Origin: Morinoia aosen
Taxonomy: Eukaryota > Arthropoda > Malacostraca > Amphipoda > Talitridae
Assembly: GCA_030386875.1 (NCBI GenBank)
Contig: CM059580.1
Span: 3,872,838 to 3,936,837, forward strand
DNA: 64,000 nt
Direction: 5' to 3'
The translations under genes were made by a program, and so were the position numbers. The stretch's first letter is position 1; every line of letters starts with the position of its first letter. Of the stretch, positions 32,931 through 44,639 are shown piece after piece. Below the pieces are notes generated by a model. That model was not told the DNA's origin, made no database searches, and saw only the letters and a program-made list of their open reading frames with translations.

Positions 32931-34368
32931 TAACCAGTGGTAGTTACCAGTGGTAGTCACCAGTGGTGGTTACCAGTGGTAGTCACCAGTGGCAGTCACC
33001 AGTGGTAGTCACCAGTGGTAGTCACCAGTGGTAGTCACCAGTGGCAGTCACCAGTGGCAGTCACCAGTGGTAGTCACCAGTGGTGGTCACCAGTGGCAGT
33101 CACCAGTGGTAGTCACCAGTGGTAGTCACCAGTGGTAGTCACCAGTGGTAGTTACCAGTGGTAGTCAACAGTGGTTGTCACCAGTGGTGGTTACCAGTGG
33201 TAGCCACCAGTGGTATCCACCTGTGGCAGTCACCAGGGGCAGTCACCAGTGGTAGTCACCAGTGGTAGTCACCAGTGGTAGTCACCAGTCGCAGTCACCA
33301 GTGGTAGTCACCAGTGGCAGTCACCAGTGGTAGTCACCAGTGGTAGTCACCAGTGGTAGTCACCAGTGGTAGTCACCAGTGGTAGTCACCAGTGGTAGTC
33401 ACCAGTGGTAGTCACCAGTGGTAGTCACCAGTGGTAGTCACCAGTGGTAGTCACCAGTGGTAGGTCACCAGTGGTAGTCACCAGTGGTAGTCACCAGTGG
33501 TAGTCACCAGTGGTAGTCACCAGTGGTAGTCACCAGTGGTAGTCACCAGTGGTAGTCACCAGTGGTAGTCACCAGTGGCAGTCACCAGTGGTAGTCACCA
33601 GTGGTAGTCACCAGTGGTAGTCACCAGTGGTAGTCACCAGTGGTAGTCACCAGGGGCAGTCACCAGTGGTAGTCACCAGTGGTAGTCACCAGTGGTAGTC
33701 ACCAGTGGTAGTCACCAGTGGTAGTCACCAGTGGTAGTCACCAGTGGTAGTCACCAGTGGTAGTCACCAGTGGTAGTCACCAGTGGCAGTCACCAGTGGT
33801 AGTCACCAGTGGTAGTCACCAGTGGCAGTCACCAGTGGTAGTCACCAGTGGCAGTCACCAGTGGTAGTCACCAGTGGTAGTCACCAGTGGTAGTCACCAG
33901 TGGTAGTCACCAGTGGTAGTCACCAGTGGCAGTCACCAGTGGTAGTCACCAGTGGTGGTCACCAGTGGTAGTCACCAGTGGTAGTCACCAGTGGTAGTCA
34001 CCAGTGGTGGTCACCAGTGGTAGTCACCAGTGGTAGTCACCAGTGGTAGTCACCAGTGGTAGTCACCAGTGGTAGTCACCAGTGGTAGTCACCAGTGGTA
34101 GTCACCAGTGGTAGTCACCAGTGGTAGTCACCAGTGGCAGTCACCAGTGGCAGTCACCAGTGGTAGTCACCAGTGGCAGTCACCAGTGGTAGTCACCAGT
34201 GGTGGTCACCAGTGGTAGTCACCAGTGGTAGTCACCAGTGGTAGTCACCAGTGGTAGTCACCAGTGGCAGTCACCAGTGGCAGTCACCAGTGGTAGTCAC
34301 CAGTGGCAGTCACCAGTGGTAGTCACCAGTGGTAGTCACCAGTGGTAGTCACTAGTGGTAGTCACAGA
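32931..34368. repeat. 13-bp array AGTCACCAGTGGT, about 110 copies (right)
   Basis: Same array as 24845-27872 in reverse complement, under half the length. One unit near 33462 carries an extra G (GTAGGTCACC), which breaks the 13-bp register once. Confidence 0.97.
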
Positions 34369-34468
34369 GTTTTCACTTCATAAGAAGCGAGCATTTCTGT
34401 TAGCAAAAAAAAATGGCCCAGATTAGGGCAATTTCAAATACCTCTCTGACACATGACAATGTGCTCAA

Positions 34469-34842
34469 AGCGGCCCATAGACGAACGGTTTTATTTTCCA
34501 TATAATTGACAATGATGAATATTGACAATTTAATTATCAATGAATATTGACAGTTTTATTGTCCATATAATTGACAATGATGAATTTTGACAATTTAATT
34601 ATCAATGAATATTGACAGTTTTATTGTCCATATAATTGACAATGATGAATTTTGACAATTTAATTATCAATATAATTGACATACTGAATATTGACAATTT
34701 TATTGAGAATATAGTTGACAATGATGAATATCGACAATTTAAATGTCAATATAATTGACAATGATGAATATTGACAATTTAATTATCAATATAATTGACA
34801 ATGGTGAATATTGACAATTGAATTAATCGTCTATGGGACGAT
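34469..34842. mobile_element. foldback/MITE-like element (right)
   Basis: Ends AGCGGCCCATAGACGAACGG and TTAATCGTCTATGGGACGAT are inverted relative to each other. The interior is the 40-bp array listed next, with no GATA array. It is the counterpart of 23316-24742 and only a quarter of its length. Confidence 0.72.
34495..34825. repeat. 40-bp array ATAATTGACAATGATGAATA (right), about 8 copies
   Basis: Unit ATTGACAATGATGAATATTG followed by ACAATTTAATTATCAATATA (40 bp), with one shortened variant lacking part of the unit. It fills the right-arm foldback element. Confidence 0.88.
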
Positions 34843-34974
34843 TTTATGAATAAATTTCCTTCCACGTTAATGTTGCACCTGAGAACGAGTTGAAAAAATA
34901 CATTTTAAATCATGTTGAATTAATAATAATATATGATGACGGATAAAAGGACGAACTAACTCATTTATATTTAT
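34843..34974. other. short spacer
   Basis: AT-rich spacer matching about 23170-23315. No gene seen. Confidence 0.5.
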
Positions 34975-35510
34975 ATTTGTTTTCTTAGTGACCTATATTT
35001 AAAGTTCTGTTAGGTAATTGGTTATATTTATATTTGTTTTCTTAGTTACTTATATTTGAAGTTCTCTTCGGTAACTAGTTACTTATATTTATATTTGTTT
35101 TCTTAGTTACTTATTTTTAAAGTTCTGTTAGGTACTTAGTTATATTTATATTTGTTTTCTTAGTTACTTATATTTGAAGTTCTCTTCGGTAATTAGTTAC
35201 TTATATTTATATTTTTTTTCTTAGCTACTTATATTTAACGTTCTGTTAGGCAATTAGTTACTTATATTTATATTTGTTTTCTTAGTTACTTATATTTAAA
35301 GTTCTCTTAGGTAATTAATTACTTATATCTATATTTGTTTCTTAGTTACTTATATTTAAAGTTCTCTTAGGTAATTATTTACTTATATCTATATTTGTTT
35401 TCTTAGTTACTTATATTTAAAGTTCTCCAAGTTACTTAGTTATTTATTTATATATATATTTGTGTCCTTAGTTACTAATATACGAAGTTCTCTTAGTTAC
35501 ATATATATTT
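34975..35510. repeat. 61-bp array TTAGTTACTTATATTTAAAG, about 8-9 copies
   Basis: Unit of about 61 bp: TTAGTTACTTATATTTAAAG, TTCTCTTAGGTAATTAGTTA, CTTATATTTATATTTGTTTT plus C. Units alternate between GTTCTGTTAGG and GTTCTCTTCGG. The left arm keeps only two or three degenerate units (about 22740-22830 and 23110-23200), so the expansion is specific to this arm. Confidence 0.88.
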
Positions 35511-35579
35511 ATTCATAATAAAATCAGGTTACGCAACGAAGGGAACTGATTTTTGTTGTGCTTTCCATTCAATCATCTT

Positions 35580-35872
35580 TTGTTTCAACATTTTTGTTTC
35601 AACATTTTTGTTTCAACATTTTTGTTTCAACATTTTTGTTTCAACATTTTTGTTTCAACATTTTTGTTTCAAAATTTTTGTTTCAACATTTTTGTTTCAA
35701 CATTTTTGTTTCAACATTTTTGTTTCAACATTTTTGTTTCAACATTTTTGTTTCAAAATTTTTGTTTCAAAATTTTTGTTTCAACATTTTTGTTTCAACA
35801 TTTTTGTTTCAACATTTTTGTTTCAACATTTTTGTTTCAACATTTTTGTTTCAAAATTTTTGTTTCAACATT
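35580..35872. repeat. 14-bp array TTTTTGTTTCAACA, about 21 copies (right)
   Basis: Reverse complement of 22168-22659. Variant TTTCAAAATTTTTG occurs several times in this arm only. All three plus frames are open by composition. Confidence 0.97.
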
Positions 35873-36424
35873 TCACACGGATATTACGATACCTTTTTTT
35901 TATTTCTTCCAGCACTGGTGATGGAATGAATTATATTCCGAAACGTTCGCTACAATAAATGTTCTCTATAAAGTTGGTTCTTCTTTTTACTTTAAGAATA
36001 AGATTCCCTAAGAATCGCCCTATAAGTACAACTACAATTTGTATTATTCGTTAAGGACGTTAATATTAAGGTATTTAAAAAAAACAATGTTTAAATATTT
36101 CATGTTTGAACTTTATTCGAAATAAAATATTTTTATCTTCTTTTCTTTCCTTTTTCTTCACAAGGTTATTGAGATACCAATTTCTTATCATTAGTTAAGG
36201 ACGTTAATATTAGGTTATTTTAAAAATAAATGTTTCAACATTCTATGTTTAAAATTTATTCAAAATAAATTTTTCTTTAATATTTTTTACTTTCCTGCGA
36301 TCCTGCGAGCCACGTCGCCGTAGAGAAAAAGACGCCGGTGTCCGCCGTGCTGTGTCCGCCATTTTGGTGTCCGCCGTGGCCATGTGAGGGTTGTGGCCGC
36401 CGTCCTCCGCGTGTGTTGGGAGCT
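35873..36424. other. spacer shared by both arms (right)
   Basis: Reverse complement of 21611-22167, ending in GTGTCCGCC-repeat GC-rich sequence (36335-36410). No gene; the 96-codon frame from 36338 runs into the minisatellite. Confidence 0.55.
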
Positions 36425-36655
36425 GCGCATGTGTTATGCAGGTATGTGGGGGTGTTTAATTCTGGTGCAGGTGTGTTATGTAGGTATCTGTGGGTGTGTA
36501 GGTGTGTTATGCAGGTGTGTGTAGGGGAGTGTGTGTGTTTAATGCTAGTGCATGTGTGTGTAGGTGTGTTATGTAGGTGTGTTATGCAGGTGGGGTATGC
36601 AGGTGTATGGAGATGTGTAGGCGTGTAATTTAAGTATGTGGCGGTGTGTAGTTAC
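36425..36655. repeat. G/T minisatellite copy B right
   Basis: TGTTATGCAGGTGTGTAGG-type units, partner of 21370-21610. Confidence 0.85.
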
Positions 36656-37497
36656 GTAGAGCAGGCGTGTTGCGTTTAGGGATGCGATGAAAGTGGCTTA
36701 TTTATACCTACTTCCTGAACTTATCTACTACCTCAAGGGAATTTACGTATATATTCACTTTAATATCTTCAACGATTTTAATAATTATATTCCCAAGAAC
36801 CGATAAAAGAACACTTTTAAAGACGTTTTACACGAATGACATTTTGCTCGCTGATGCGTTATTTTCAAGATATAATATAAATTATGTTCAGGTAGGAATA
36901 GCATTGTGTAGTAGGCGCGGCGTTGTTGGGACACGCCCACTTTTTTGGGCGAAGAAAAACCGCATTGCTTTGACAAAGTTACGGTAAGCTATTTAAGGTT
37001 TATTTAGGTAGTTTATTTAAACATTGACTTCGGCTGGTAAAACTGAAGTTCAACACCAAACTCAAATTTAAAGTCAACTGCAGCGCGCGGTGTTGAAAAT
37101 AGCAAACATGAACTGGATTGTGCCTTCATTTAGCTTTGATTAAGTATTTATGGAAATTGAGTTTGTGACTACTGGTCGGTCTGCATTGTTATGAAATTCC
37201 TTCCGTGTACCACCGGTGGGTCACGTTGCAGTCAATGTGCAAATTAACCTAACTTTACCTAACCTCACCTTGCGTTACTTCAATACCGTATTGCAGTATA
37301 TCTACGCGTGTGTTTCTTCACTTTCATATACGACGTTCCTATAACTCCAAAGTTGAATAACTCGATAATTATGCATCAGCGAGCAAATGTTCTCGATGCG
37401 AAACGCTTTTAAATGTGTTCCTTTAGTGATTCGTGGGACCGAATTTTTGATTTGCGTGAGTGTATTAAAATCAATATCGACCATTAATTCTCGTGTA
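36656..37497. other. spacer with two D fragments (right)
   Basis: It holds D fragments at about 36802-36870 (plus) and 37318-37440 (minus) and the CACCGGTGG region. The unoccupied target site of the 378-bp element is at about 37440-37460 (GGGACCGAATTTTTG). Otherwise it matches 20571-21369 plus the sequence left of 20178. Confidence 0.65.
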
Positions 37498-38085
37498 CGT
37501 GTGTCATACAGGTATGTGGTGATGTGTAGGTGTGCTATGCGGGTGTGTAGGTGTGCTATGCGGGTGTGTAGGGGTGTAATGCAGGTGTGTAGGTATGTAA
37601 TGCAGCTGTATGGGTGTCTAATGTGGGGTGTATTGGTGTGTAGGTGTCATTTTGTGTAATGCAGGTGTGTGTTGGTGTGTAATTCAGGCATGTGGGGGTG
37701 TGTAGGTGTGTAATTCAGGTATGTGGGGGTGTGTAGGTGTGTAATTCAGGTATGTGGGGGTGTTTAGGCGTTTAATGCAGGTGTGTGGGGGTGTATAGGC
37801 GTGTAATGCAGGTGTGTGGGGGTGTGCAGGTGTGTAATGCAGGTGTTTGGGGGTGTGTAGGGGTGTAATGCAGGCTTGTAGGTTTTTAATGCAGGTGTGT
37901 TGGGGAGTGTAGGTGTGTAATGCAGGTGTTTGGGGGTGTGTAGGGGTGTAATGCAGGTTTCTAGGTGTGTAATGCAGGTATGTGGGGGTGTATAGGCATG
38001 TAATGCAGGTGTGTGGGGGTGTACGTCTAATTATAATGCAGGTGTGTAGGTGTAATTTTGGTGTGTAGGTGTGTAATGGAGGCAT
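37498..38085. repeat. G/T minisatellite copy A right
   Basis: Units of about 25-28 bp, TGTAATGCAGGTGTGTGGGG with GTGTGTAGG. About twice the length of its partner at 19857-20125. The 147-codon minus-strand frame (Tyr-Thr-Pro-rich) is repeat translation. Confidence 0.88.
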
Positions 38086-38995
38086 TGCACAACTCAGTTG
38101 GGTGTGTAGAAATAGCGACACCTCCATGTTGTGAATATAATAACGTTATTGGTATCGTGTTGCGTTATTGATGTCAGGAATATCTGGAGTTTAATTACTC
38201 TTTGATTTTTCCGAAAAATATCAGCAAAACTTGAAAAATACTACGAATGAAATGTGTTTTAAATTTGATTATATATGAAGTGCGCAAGTTTCATAAAAAT
38301 CTGACCATATTTAAATAAAACTAGTATAACTTGACATTAAATTGTGAAATAAAATTATAAATAATAAAATGTTTCAAATTCAGTTTTTAAATAAATTCAA
38401 TTTATTGACTGAAGTGAATTTTTCGTTTCATAAAAATTGCGTTATATTTGGAAAAAATCTAGCCTGACCTAAGATTATCGAAGACTAACATAGATAGTTA
38501 AATGTGTTTCAAATTCAATATAAAAAAATAAAATGAAAAAAATTTACTGCCTAATAATTGAATTTTAAACAAAAATTTAGTTATAAAAAAATAATGCAGT
38601 TAAACTCCAGAAATGCCGACAAAATGGCAAGCTTGACTGGCGTACTGTAGCTGGAGCGTGTAGGGGAATTTTTTTGTTTTTAATACTTGTTTATTCTAAT
38701 TTTGTCGAAATTTTCAAATTTTGAATTTTAAAATTACAAATTTTGGCGGAGAAGAACCGCAAAAAGAATTAAATTAAGGGACTTGGCTAAAATTCTATAA
38801 AAGACAAGCTTTCCAAATTGTCATTCGCTTTGGAACCAAGAAAATTACTCCAAATACTGAAAAGTTACCCCAAAAAAGAACGTTTACAGCGTTAATGTGG
38901 GCACTCCAATACCCTGTCAGGGAATTTATGGCTCTATAATGAATGATTCTGCTATCTCTAGGGAATTTATGCATATCTAGTGTACAGTATAAACT
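38086..38995. other. AT-rich spacer shared by both arms, diverged (right)
   Basis: Pairs with about 18785-19585 and with the sequence near 19800-19857. By eye about one base in ten differs, with several indels, for example around the CATTTTGTCGGCA stretch. No gene seen. Confidence 0.55.
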
Positions 38996-39197
38996 TGATT
39001 GACTAATTAATCCTAATTTGATTGATTGACTAATTAATCCTAATTTGATTAATTGACTAATTAATCCTAATTTGATTAATTGACTAATTAATCCTAATTT
39101 GATTAATTGTCTAATTAATCCCAATTTGATTAATTGTCTAATTAATCCCAATTTGATTAATTGACTAATTAATCCTAATTTGATTAATTGACTAATT
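38996..39197. repeat. 27-bp array TTGACTAATTAATCCTAATT, first block
   Basis: Unit GACTAATTAATCCTAATTTG plus ATTAATT, about seven copies. The left arm has barely more than one degenerate unit at 18745-18785. The array continues at 39505 on the far side of a SINE. Confidence 0.93.
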
Positions 39198-39502
39198 AAG
39201 TCTAGTATATACCAAGCCTTTTCCTCTTTTCACGTAGAGGGTGGCTAGCATCATTTACATGATACTTTACAGGGAATGTACATGATAGGGGTTCCCCAGG
39301 CCCCTAGTCACGCCCGAGCTTTAGGCCTCATTTTCCTCTCGTTTAGTGCTCAGGTAACATTCCTTGAGGACAGTGACCATACTGCAGGCAACGACCCTGA
39401 TTTGCCGCATCAGCGTTTTTCACGCCAACTGCCGCTCACAGGGATCGAACCTGGGCATGAAGCATAGAACGCAAGCGCTCTATACACTCGGCCACTGCGG
39501 CC
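39198..39502 (-). mobile_element. tRNA-derived SINE inserted in the 27-bp array
   Basis: On the minus strand the element starts GGCCGCAGTGGCCGAGTGTA. The Pol III A box, TGGCCGAGTG, is at 39485-39494 and the B box, GGTTCGATCC, at 39442-39451, about 34 bp apart as in tRNA genes. About 240 bp of non-tRNA body follows, ending near TATATACTAGAC. The 27-bp array flanks it on both sides. ACTAATT occurs at both edges (39191-39197 and 39503-39509) and may be the target duplication, but the array itself contains that string. A 63-codon frame inside is incidental. Family name not recognised. Confidence 0.88.
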
Positions 39503-39850
39503 ACTAATTCTAATTTGATTAATTGACTAATTAATACTAATGTGATTTATTGACTAATTAATCCAAATTTGATTAATTGTCTAATTATTCCCAATTTGAT
39601 TAATTGACTAATTAATCCTAATTTGATTAATTGACTAATTAATCCTAATTCGATTAATTGACTAATTAATTCTAATTTGATTAATTGACTAATTAATCCT
39701 AATTTGATTAATTGACTAATTAATCCTAATTTGATTAATTGTCTAATTAATCCCAATTTGATTGACTAATTAATCCTAATTTGATTAATTGACTAATTAA
39801 TTCTAATTTGATTAATTGACTAATTAATACTAATTTGATTAATTGACTAA
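39503..39850. repeat. 27-bp array, second block
   Basis: Continuation of 38996-39197 beyond the SINE, about 12 copies, with more variants (TTAATACTAA, TTATTCCCAA, AATTCGATTAA). Confidence 0.93.
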
Positions 39851-39984
39851 CGGTAATTAGGTAGGCCGTCACACCGTGTTGCGGGGCTTGTGTTGTGTGC
39901 CTCTGGATGTGTGTGGTGTGTGCATTTTTTTGTGTGTATTTTTTTTGCGTGTGTTACGCTATGTACAAGTAACGCTCCTAGGGG

Positions 39985-40265
39985 GTGATATGTGAGGTCC
40001 CGAGCTGAGGGTGAGGTAGGCCCTCCATGTGTAGAAATGGACTAGGTTTTTGTTTTGTTACGGACCATATTTTTTCGGTTGAATGCTGTCCTGTTTTTCA
40101 GCACCTATTGCTTTCTTCTTCTACTTTTGTCTTGTTTCATGTACTTCTTTCTCAGCTTACTGTTTCTGTGCACCTTGTGCGTACATTCCGCGTTCCCTCA
40201 ACTCCATACTAAATGGTGCCTTCCTCCTTCCTCTCTTTGGATAGCCTTTGTTTAGGATACGGAGG
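39985..40265 (-). repeat. dispersed repeat R, copy 5
   Basis: Reverse complement partner of 18327-18640. Landmarks GGTGCCTTCCTCC, TGCACCTTGTGCG and CTTGTTTCATG are all present. Confidence 0.88.
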
Positions 40266-40454
40266 CTTAAACTAACTAATTATCTAATCTAATCTAAGCT
40301 ATGCCCAAGTACAGTATTATAAGGTAGAGTAAAACATTGATATTACTTCGTGATATTATTCAATTTATAATGGAATAATTATTACGACATAAATTTTTAC
40401 TATAATAACATTACTTTTACAACGTATTTAAATGGCATCCTTATTAAATTACAT
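40266..40454. other. spacer holding the empty site of the 1.2 kb insertion
   Basis: It is continuous sequence where the left arm carries the LTR-like insert; the junction lies at about 40355-40370 (TGATATTATTCAATTTATAA). Confidence 0.7.
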
Positions 40455-40550
40455 AAATTTGTGCAGGAAAGCCAGCAGGAGATTCCCAGCCCTGCCGCCC
40501 CCGGCCCCGCCCCAGCACCGCAGCAGACTCGCGTAATTATACCTTGTGTT
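40455..40550 (-). repeat. GC-rich dispersed motif G, copy 2
   Basis: CCTGCCGCCCCCGGCCCCGC and flanks, reverse complement of 16840-16930. Confidence 0.8.
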
Positions 40551-40914
40551 ATATTATATAAATATATAACCTGTATAATTATAGTTATTATATAAATATA
40601 TCTATATATCTATATTAATCTAATAATGTATTAATATATAAGATATTTAATATGTATATATATTAGTGTACTTATTTATATATAATTAAATAGCATTGCA
40701 GCACACACGCGTAATTATATCTAGTATAGGCCTAAGATTTTTAGGCTTGACATAAAATTTTTAGGCTTCGTGATGTTAATTTTTTAGTTTTTCATGAAGA
40801 TACGCTTTCTGGTTTCTTAAAAGACGCAAGTTTTTTAGTTCTTTAGATGCACGTATGTGTTTTTAGTAATTTATTTGTGAACAGAAAACGCTGGTTAGCT
40901 TGTTTTGAAACATG
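40551..40914. other. AT-rich spacer (right)
   Basis: Partner of 16401-16840 without the stray 25-bp units. No gene seen. Confidence 0.5.
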
Positions 40915-41035
40915 TGAGGGTACACGCACCGCGTGCATAGATTCCCTGTTCCCTTAAACTCTATACTAAATGGTACCGCCTTTATCCGCCCTTCCTTTGG
41001 ACATCATAGTTGTGGTATAGAAGGCTGTAACTAAT
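40915..41035 (-). repeat. dispersed repeat R, partial copy 6
   Basis: Partner of the truncated copy at 16285-16400 with the same truncation point, so the truncation predates the split of the two arms. Confidence 0.75.
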
Positions 41036-41107
41036 TTATAGTTAATTAATCGAGTTATTTCTATTATATTTGATCCATGCCTACATCTGTTGGTGCGGGT
41101 CCTCATT

Positions 41108-42792
41108 TGTTAGGCCTTCCTTCGCTGATGTTTGTTAGGCCTTCCTTCGCTGGTGTTTGTTAGGCCTTCCTTCGCTGGTGTTTGTTAGGCCTTCCTTCGC
41201 TGGTGTTTGTTAGGCCTTCCTTCGCTGATGTTTGTTAGGCCTTCCTTCGCTGGTGTTTGTTAGGCCTTCCTTCGCTGATGTTTGTTAGGTCTTCTTTCGC
41301 TACTGTTTGTTAGGCCTTCCTTCGCTGATGTTTGTTAGGCCTTCCTTCGCTGATGTTTGTTAGGTCTTCTTTCGCTACTGTTTGTTAGGCCTTCCTTCGC
41401 TACTGTTTGTTAGGCCTTCCTTCGCTACTGTTTGTTAGGCCTTCCTTCGCTACTGTTTGTAAGGCCTTCATTCGCTACTGTTTGTATGGCCTTCCTTCGC
41501 TACTGTTTGTATGGCCTTCCTTCGCTACTGTTTGTATGGCCTTCCTTCGCTACTGTTTGTATGGCCTTCCTTCGCTACTGTTTGTATGGCCTTCCTTCGC
41601 TACTGTTTGTTAGGCCTTCCTTCGCTACTGTTTGTTAGGCCTTCCTTCGCTACTGTTTGTTAGGCCTTCCTTCGCTACTGTTTGTTAGGCCTTCCTTCGC
41701 TACTGTTTGTTAGGCCTTCCTTCGCTACTGTTTGTTAGGCCTTCCTTCGCTACTGTTTGTTAGGCCTTCCTTCGCTACTGTTTGTTAGGCCTTCCTTCGC
41801 TACTGTTTGTTAGGCCTTCCTTCGCTACTGTTTGTTAGGCCTTCCTTCGCTACTGTTTGTTAGGCCTTCCTTCGCTACTGTTTGTTAGGCCTTCCTTCGC
41901 TACTGTTTGTTAGGCCTTCCTTCGCTACTGTTTGTTAGGCCTTCCTTCGCTACTGTTTGTTAGGCCTTCCTTCGCTACTGTTTGTTAGGCCTTCCTTCGC
42001 TACTGTTTGTTAGGCCTTCCTTCGCTACTGTTTGTTAGGCCTTCCTTCGCTACTGTTTGTTAGGCCTTCCTTCGCTACTGTTTGTTAGGCCTTCCTTCGC
42101 TACTGTTTGTTAGGCCTTCCTTCGCTACTGTTTGTTAGGCCTTCCTTCGCTACTGTTTGTTAGGCCTTCCTTCGCTACTGTTTGTTAGGCCTTCCTTCGC
42201 TACTGTTTGTTAGGCCTTCCTTCGCTACTGTTTGTTAGGCCGTCCTTCGCAGATGTTTGTTAGGCCGTCCTTCGCAGATGTTTGTTAGGCCGTCCTTCGC
42301 AGATGTTTGTTAGGCCGTCCTTCGCAGATGTTTGTTAGGCCGTCCTTCGCAGATGTTTGTTAGGCCTTCTTTCGCTACTGTTTGTTAGGCCTTCTTTCGC
42401 TACTGTTTGTTAGGCCTTCTTTCGCTACTGTTTGTTAGGCCTTCTTTCGCTACTGTTTGTTAGGCCTTCTTTCGCTACTGTTTGTTAGGCCTTCCTTCGC
42501 TACTGTTTGTTAGGCCTTCCTTCGCTACTGTTTGTTAGGCCTTCCTTCGCTACTGTTTGTTAGGCCTTCCTTCGCTACTGTTTGTTAGGCCTTCCTTCGC
42601 AGATGTTTGTTAGGCCTTCTTTCGCTACTGTTTGTTAGGCCTTCCTTCGCAGATGTTTGTTAGGCCTTCTTTCGCAGATGTTTGTTAGGCCTTCCTTCGC
42701 TGATGTTTGTTAGGCCTTCCTTCGCAGATGTTTGTTAGGCCTTCCTTCGCTGATGTTTGTTAGGCCTTCCTTCGCAGATGTTTGTTAGGCCG
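41108..42792. repeat. 25-bp satellite array, about 67 copies (right)
   Basis: Reverse complement of 11355-16210. Variants TAGGTCTTCTTTCGC, TATGGCCTTCC (about 41485-41590) and GGCCGTCCTTCGCAGATG (42239-42340) are private to this arm, while AGGAGCG-type variants common in the left arm are absent. The array is about one third of the left length. Confidence 0.97.
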
Positions 42793-43044
42793 TATCCTAG
42801 TTACGAGCACTGGTCACTAGTTACATGGGGGCAATAAGCATCGGTTGTTTAGGTGGTTCAATGTTATGGTTTATTGCGCTTTACGAGTCAGTTTCGTTAG
42901 GAATTTGAGACAGGTTTTTTACGTTTTGTAAGGATTTGTTTTTAGGTTTTCCAGGAATTGGTTTTTAGGTTTTCCAAAGGTTTGTTTGTAGGTTTTATAA
43001 GGTTTTATTTTCAGGTCTTTCGACAGTCGGTTTTTAGGTTTTTC
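42793..43044. other. spacer with GGTTTTTAGGTTTTCC motifs
   Basis: Partner of 11166-11354, longer by about 60 bp, with four or five loose TTTTTAGGTTTT units. No gene seen. Confidence 0.5.
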
Positions 43045-43385
43045 ATGCCCTCAGGGGGAAACAACTATTGTAACTGTGGGAATTAGCGCTCCCAGGGGGA
43101 AATGTGAGGTCCTGAGCTGAAGGTTGGGTATATCTTCTTTTTGTTGTAATGAAATGTTTTTGTTATGTCAATAACCATTTTTTTCCGCTTCACTGCTGTC
43201 CTGTTTTCCAGCACCTATTGCTTTCTTCTTCTACTTTTGTCTTGTTTCATGAACTTCCTTTCTGACTTGCTATGGAATCACCGCGTGCATAGATTCCCCG
43301 TTCACTTGAATCCATTCTAAATGTTGCCTTCCTTTTCCTCTCTTTGGATCGCCTTTGTGGCGGATCGGGAGTCCCAAACTTACTA
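43045..43385 (-). repeat. dispersed repeat R, copy 7
   Basis: Near-complete R in reverse orientation, including GGGAATTAGCGCTCCCAGG. Its edge next to TTTTTCATGCCCTCAGG aligns with the left-arm copy at 10835-11165, but the R copy at 44070-44615 aligns with that same left copy too, so the right arm has one more R here. Confidence 0.85.
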
Positions 43386-44069
43386 TTAATCTAATCTAGT
43401 TACTTATATTCTTTCCGTTACGGTCTCATCTGAGTTAGCGGTATCGTGGATACCGAATTCCTGAGTGTTACATTCAAAGATCGACTTTAAATGCATAGAT
43501 AGATTTGACATTTTATCGGGATAGGAAAGGTTGACGGAATTTTTTCACGGGCCTTCGGTTTTTTTTATGTTTGACACAGTTTCAGGATAAGTTCGATTTG
43601 CATAGGTAAGGACAAGATAGGTTAGAATATGTTATGTAAGGATAGGTTGGGATAGGTTGGGATAGGTTGGGATAGGTTGGGATAGGTTGGGATAGGTTAT
43701 GTTAGAATATGTAAGGTAATGTTGACGGCATTTTTTCACGGGTCCACCTATCTTGACGATGACATTGTCCGTGGAATTTATCCGGGTCCTGCTAATTCCT
43801 TACTGTTTGCTCGGTAAATTTCTCCACTTCATACGGAGCCGCCTCATCGGTTGCGTCGAAAAAAAAATTTGAAAACCCCCGTTTTAAGTAATGAATAATA
43901 AATCAATTGATATAAAATTTAATAAATCAATAGTTATCGTACCAGAAAGCTACGTCTTGCATTTGACCAAATGCATATTTATCTAGCATGTTTGGTTTAC
44001 AAGTTATTAGCATAGGATTGTTTTATTTTTTGTGAAACGCCTTGTAGAATGGGACTGCTCCTTTTCTGA
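43386..44069. other. right-arm-only segment between two R copies
   Basis: About 680 bp with no partner in the left arm. It contains a 10-bp array, GATAGGTTGG, about six copies at 43641-43698, flanked by looser GGTTATGTTAGAATATG strings, and a TTTTTTCACGGG motif twice. No gene seen. Confidence 0.6.
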
Positions 44070-44615
44070 CTACCCCTCAGGGGGACACAACTATTGTATC
44101 TAAGGGAATTTTTGATCCCAGGGGAGCTATGCGAGGTTCAAAACTAAATGCTAGGTTGGCTTTTTCTTTTAACCCTTTAACGCCCCAGAGGACACCAGTG
44201 TCCTCTTTCAAAAATACCCTCAATATATTGTATTTCTTATTTAATTAGTTCCCTAATGTGTTCTTTGAAGTTCTCTGCCAAGTGGCAGTTCCTATCCCAT
44301 CCTGATATCGGGGACTGCCAGATGCCAGCGACAGTTTAGTGACGGTGGTTGTGTTAACGGTAATATGAGTACAAAAATTCGGACGTTAAAGGGTTAAATA
44401 GAATAAGCTTCTCTTTCGCTAAGGACCATATTTTTCGGTTGACTGCTGTCCTGTTTTTTAGCACCTATTGCTTTCTTCTTCTACTTTTGTCTTGTTTCAT
44501 GAACTTCTTTCTTAGCTTACTGTTTCTGTGCACCTTGTGTATCCTTGTGCATAAATTCCACGTTTCCTTACCTCCATACTAAATAGTGCCTCCATCCTTC
44601 CTCTCTTGGAACATT
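44070..44615 (-). repeat. dispersed repeat R, copy 8, split by a MITE
   Basis: R sequence in reverse orientation at 44070-44168 and 44398-44615, interrupted by the 221-bp element. Removing the insert brings the two halves together at a TTAA inside R. Confidence 0.85.
44173..44393 (+). mobile_element. piggyBac-like MITE, 221 bp, second copy
   Basis: CCCTTTAACG..CGTTAAAGGG between TTAA at 44169-44172 and 44394-44397. Same length and plus-strand orientation as the copy at 10491-10711, about 93 percent alike by eye. The hairpin AGAGGACAC..GTGTCCTCT is at 44187-44206. Its flanks are R sequence, unlike the first copy, so it is a separate insertion. Confidence 0.88.
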
Positions 44616-44639
44616 GTTGCCTTTTTTTTTGTTGAAATT

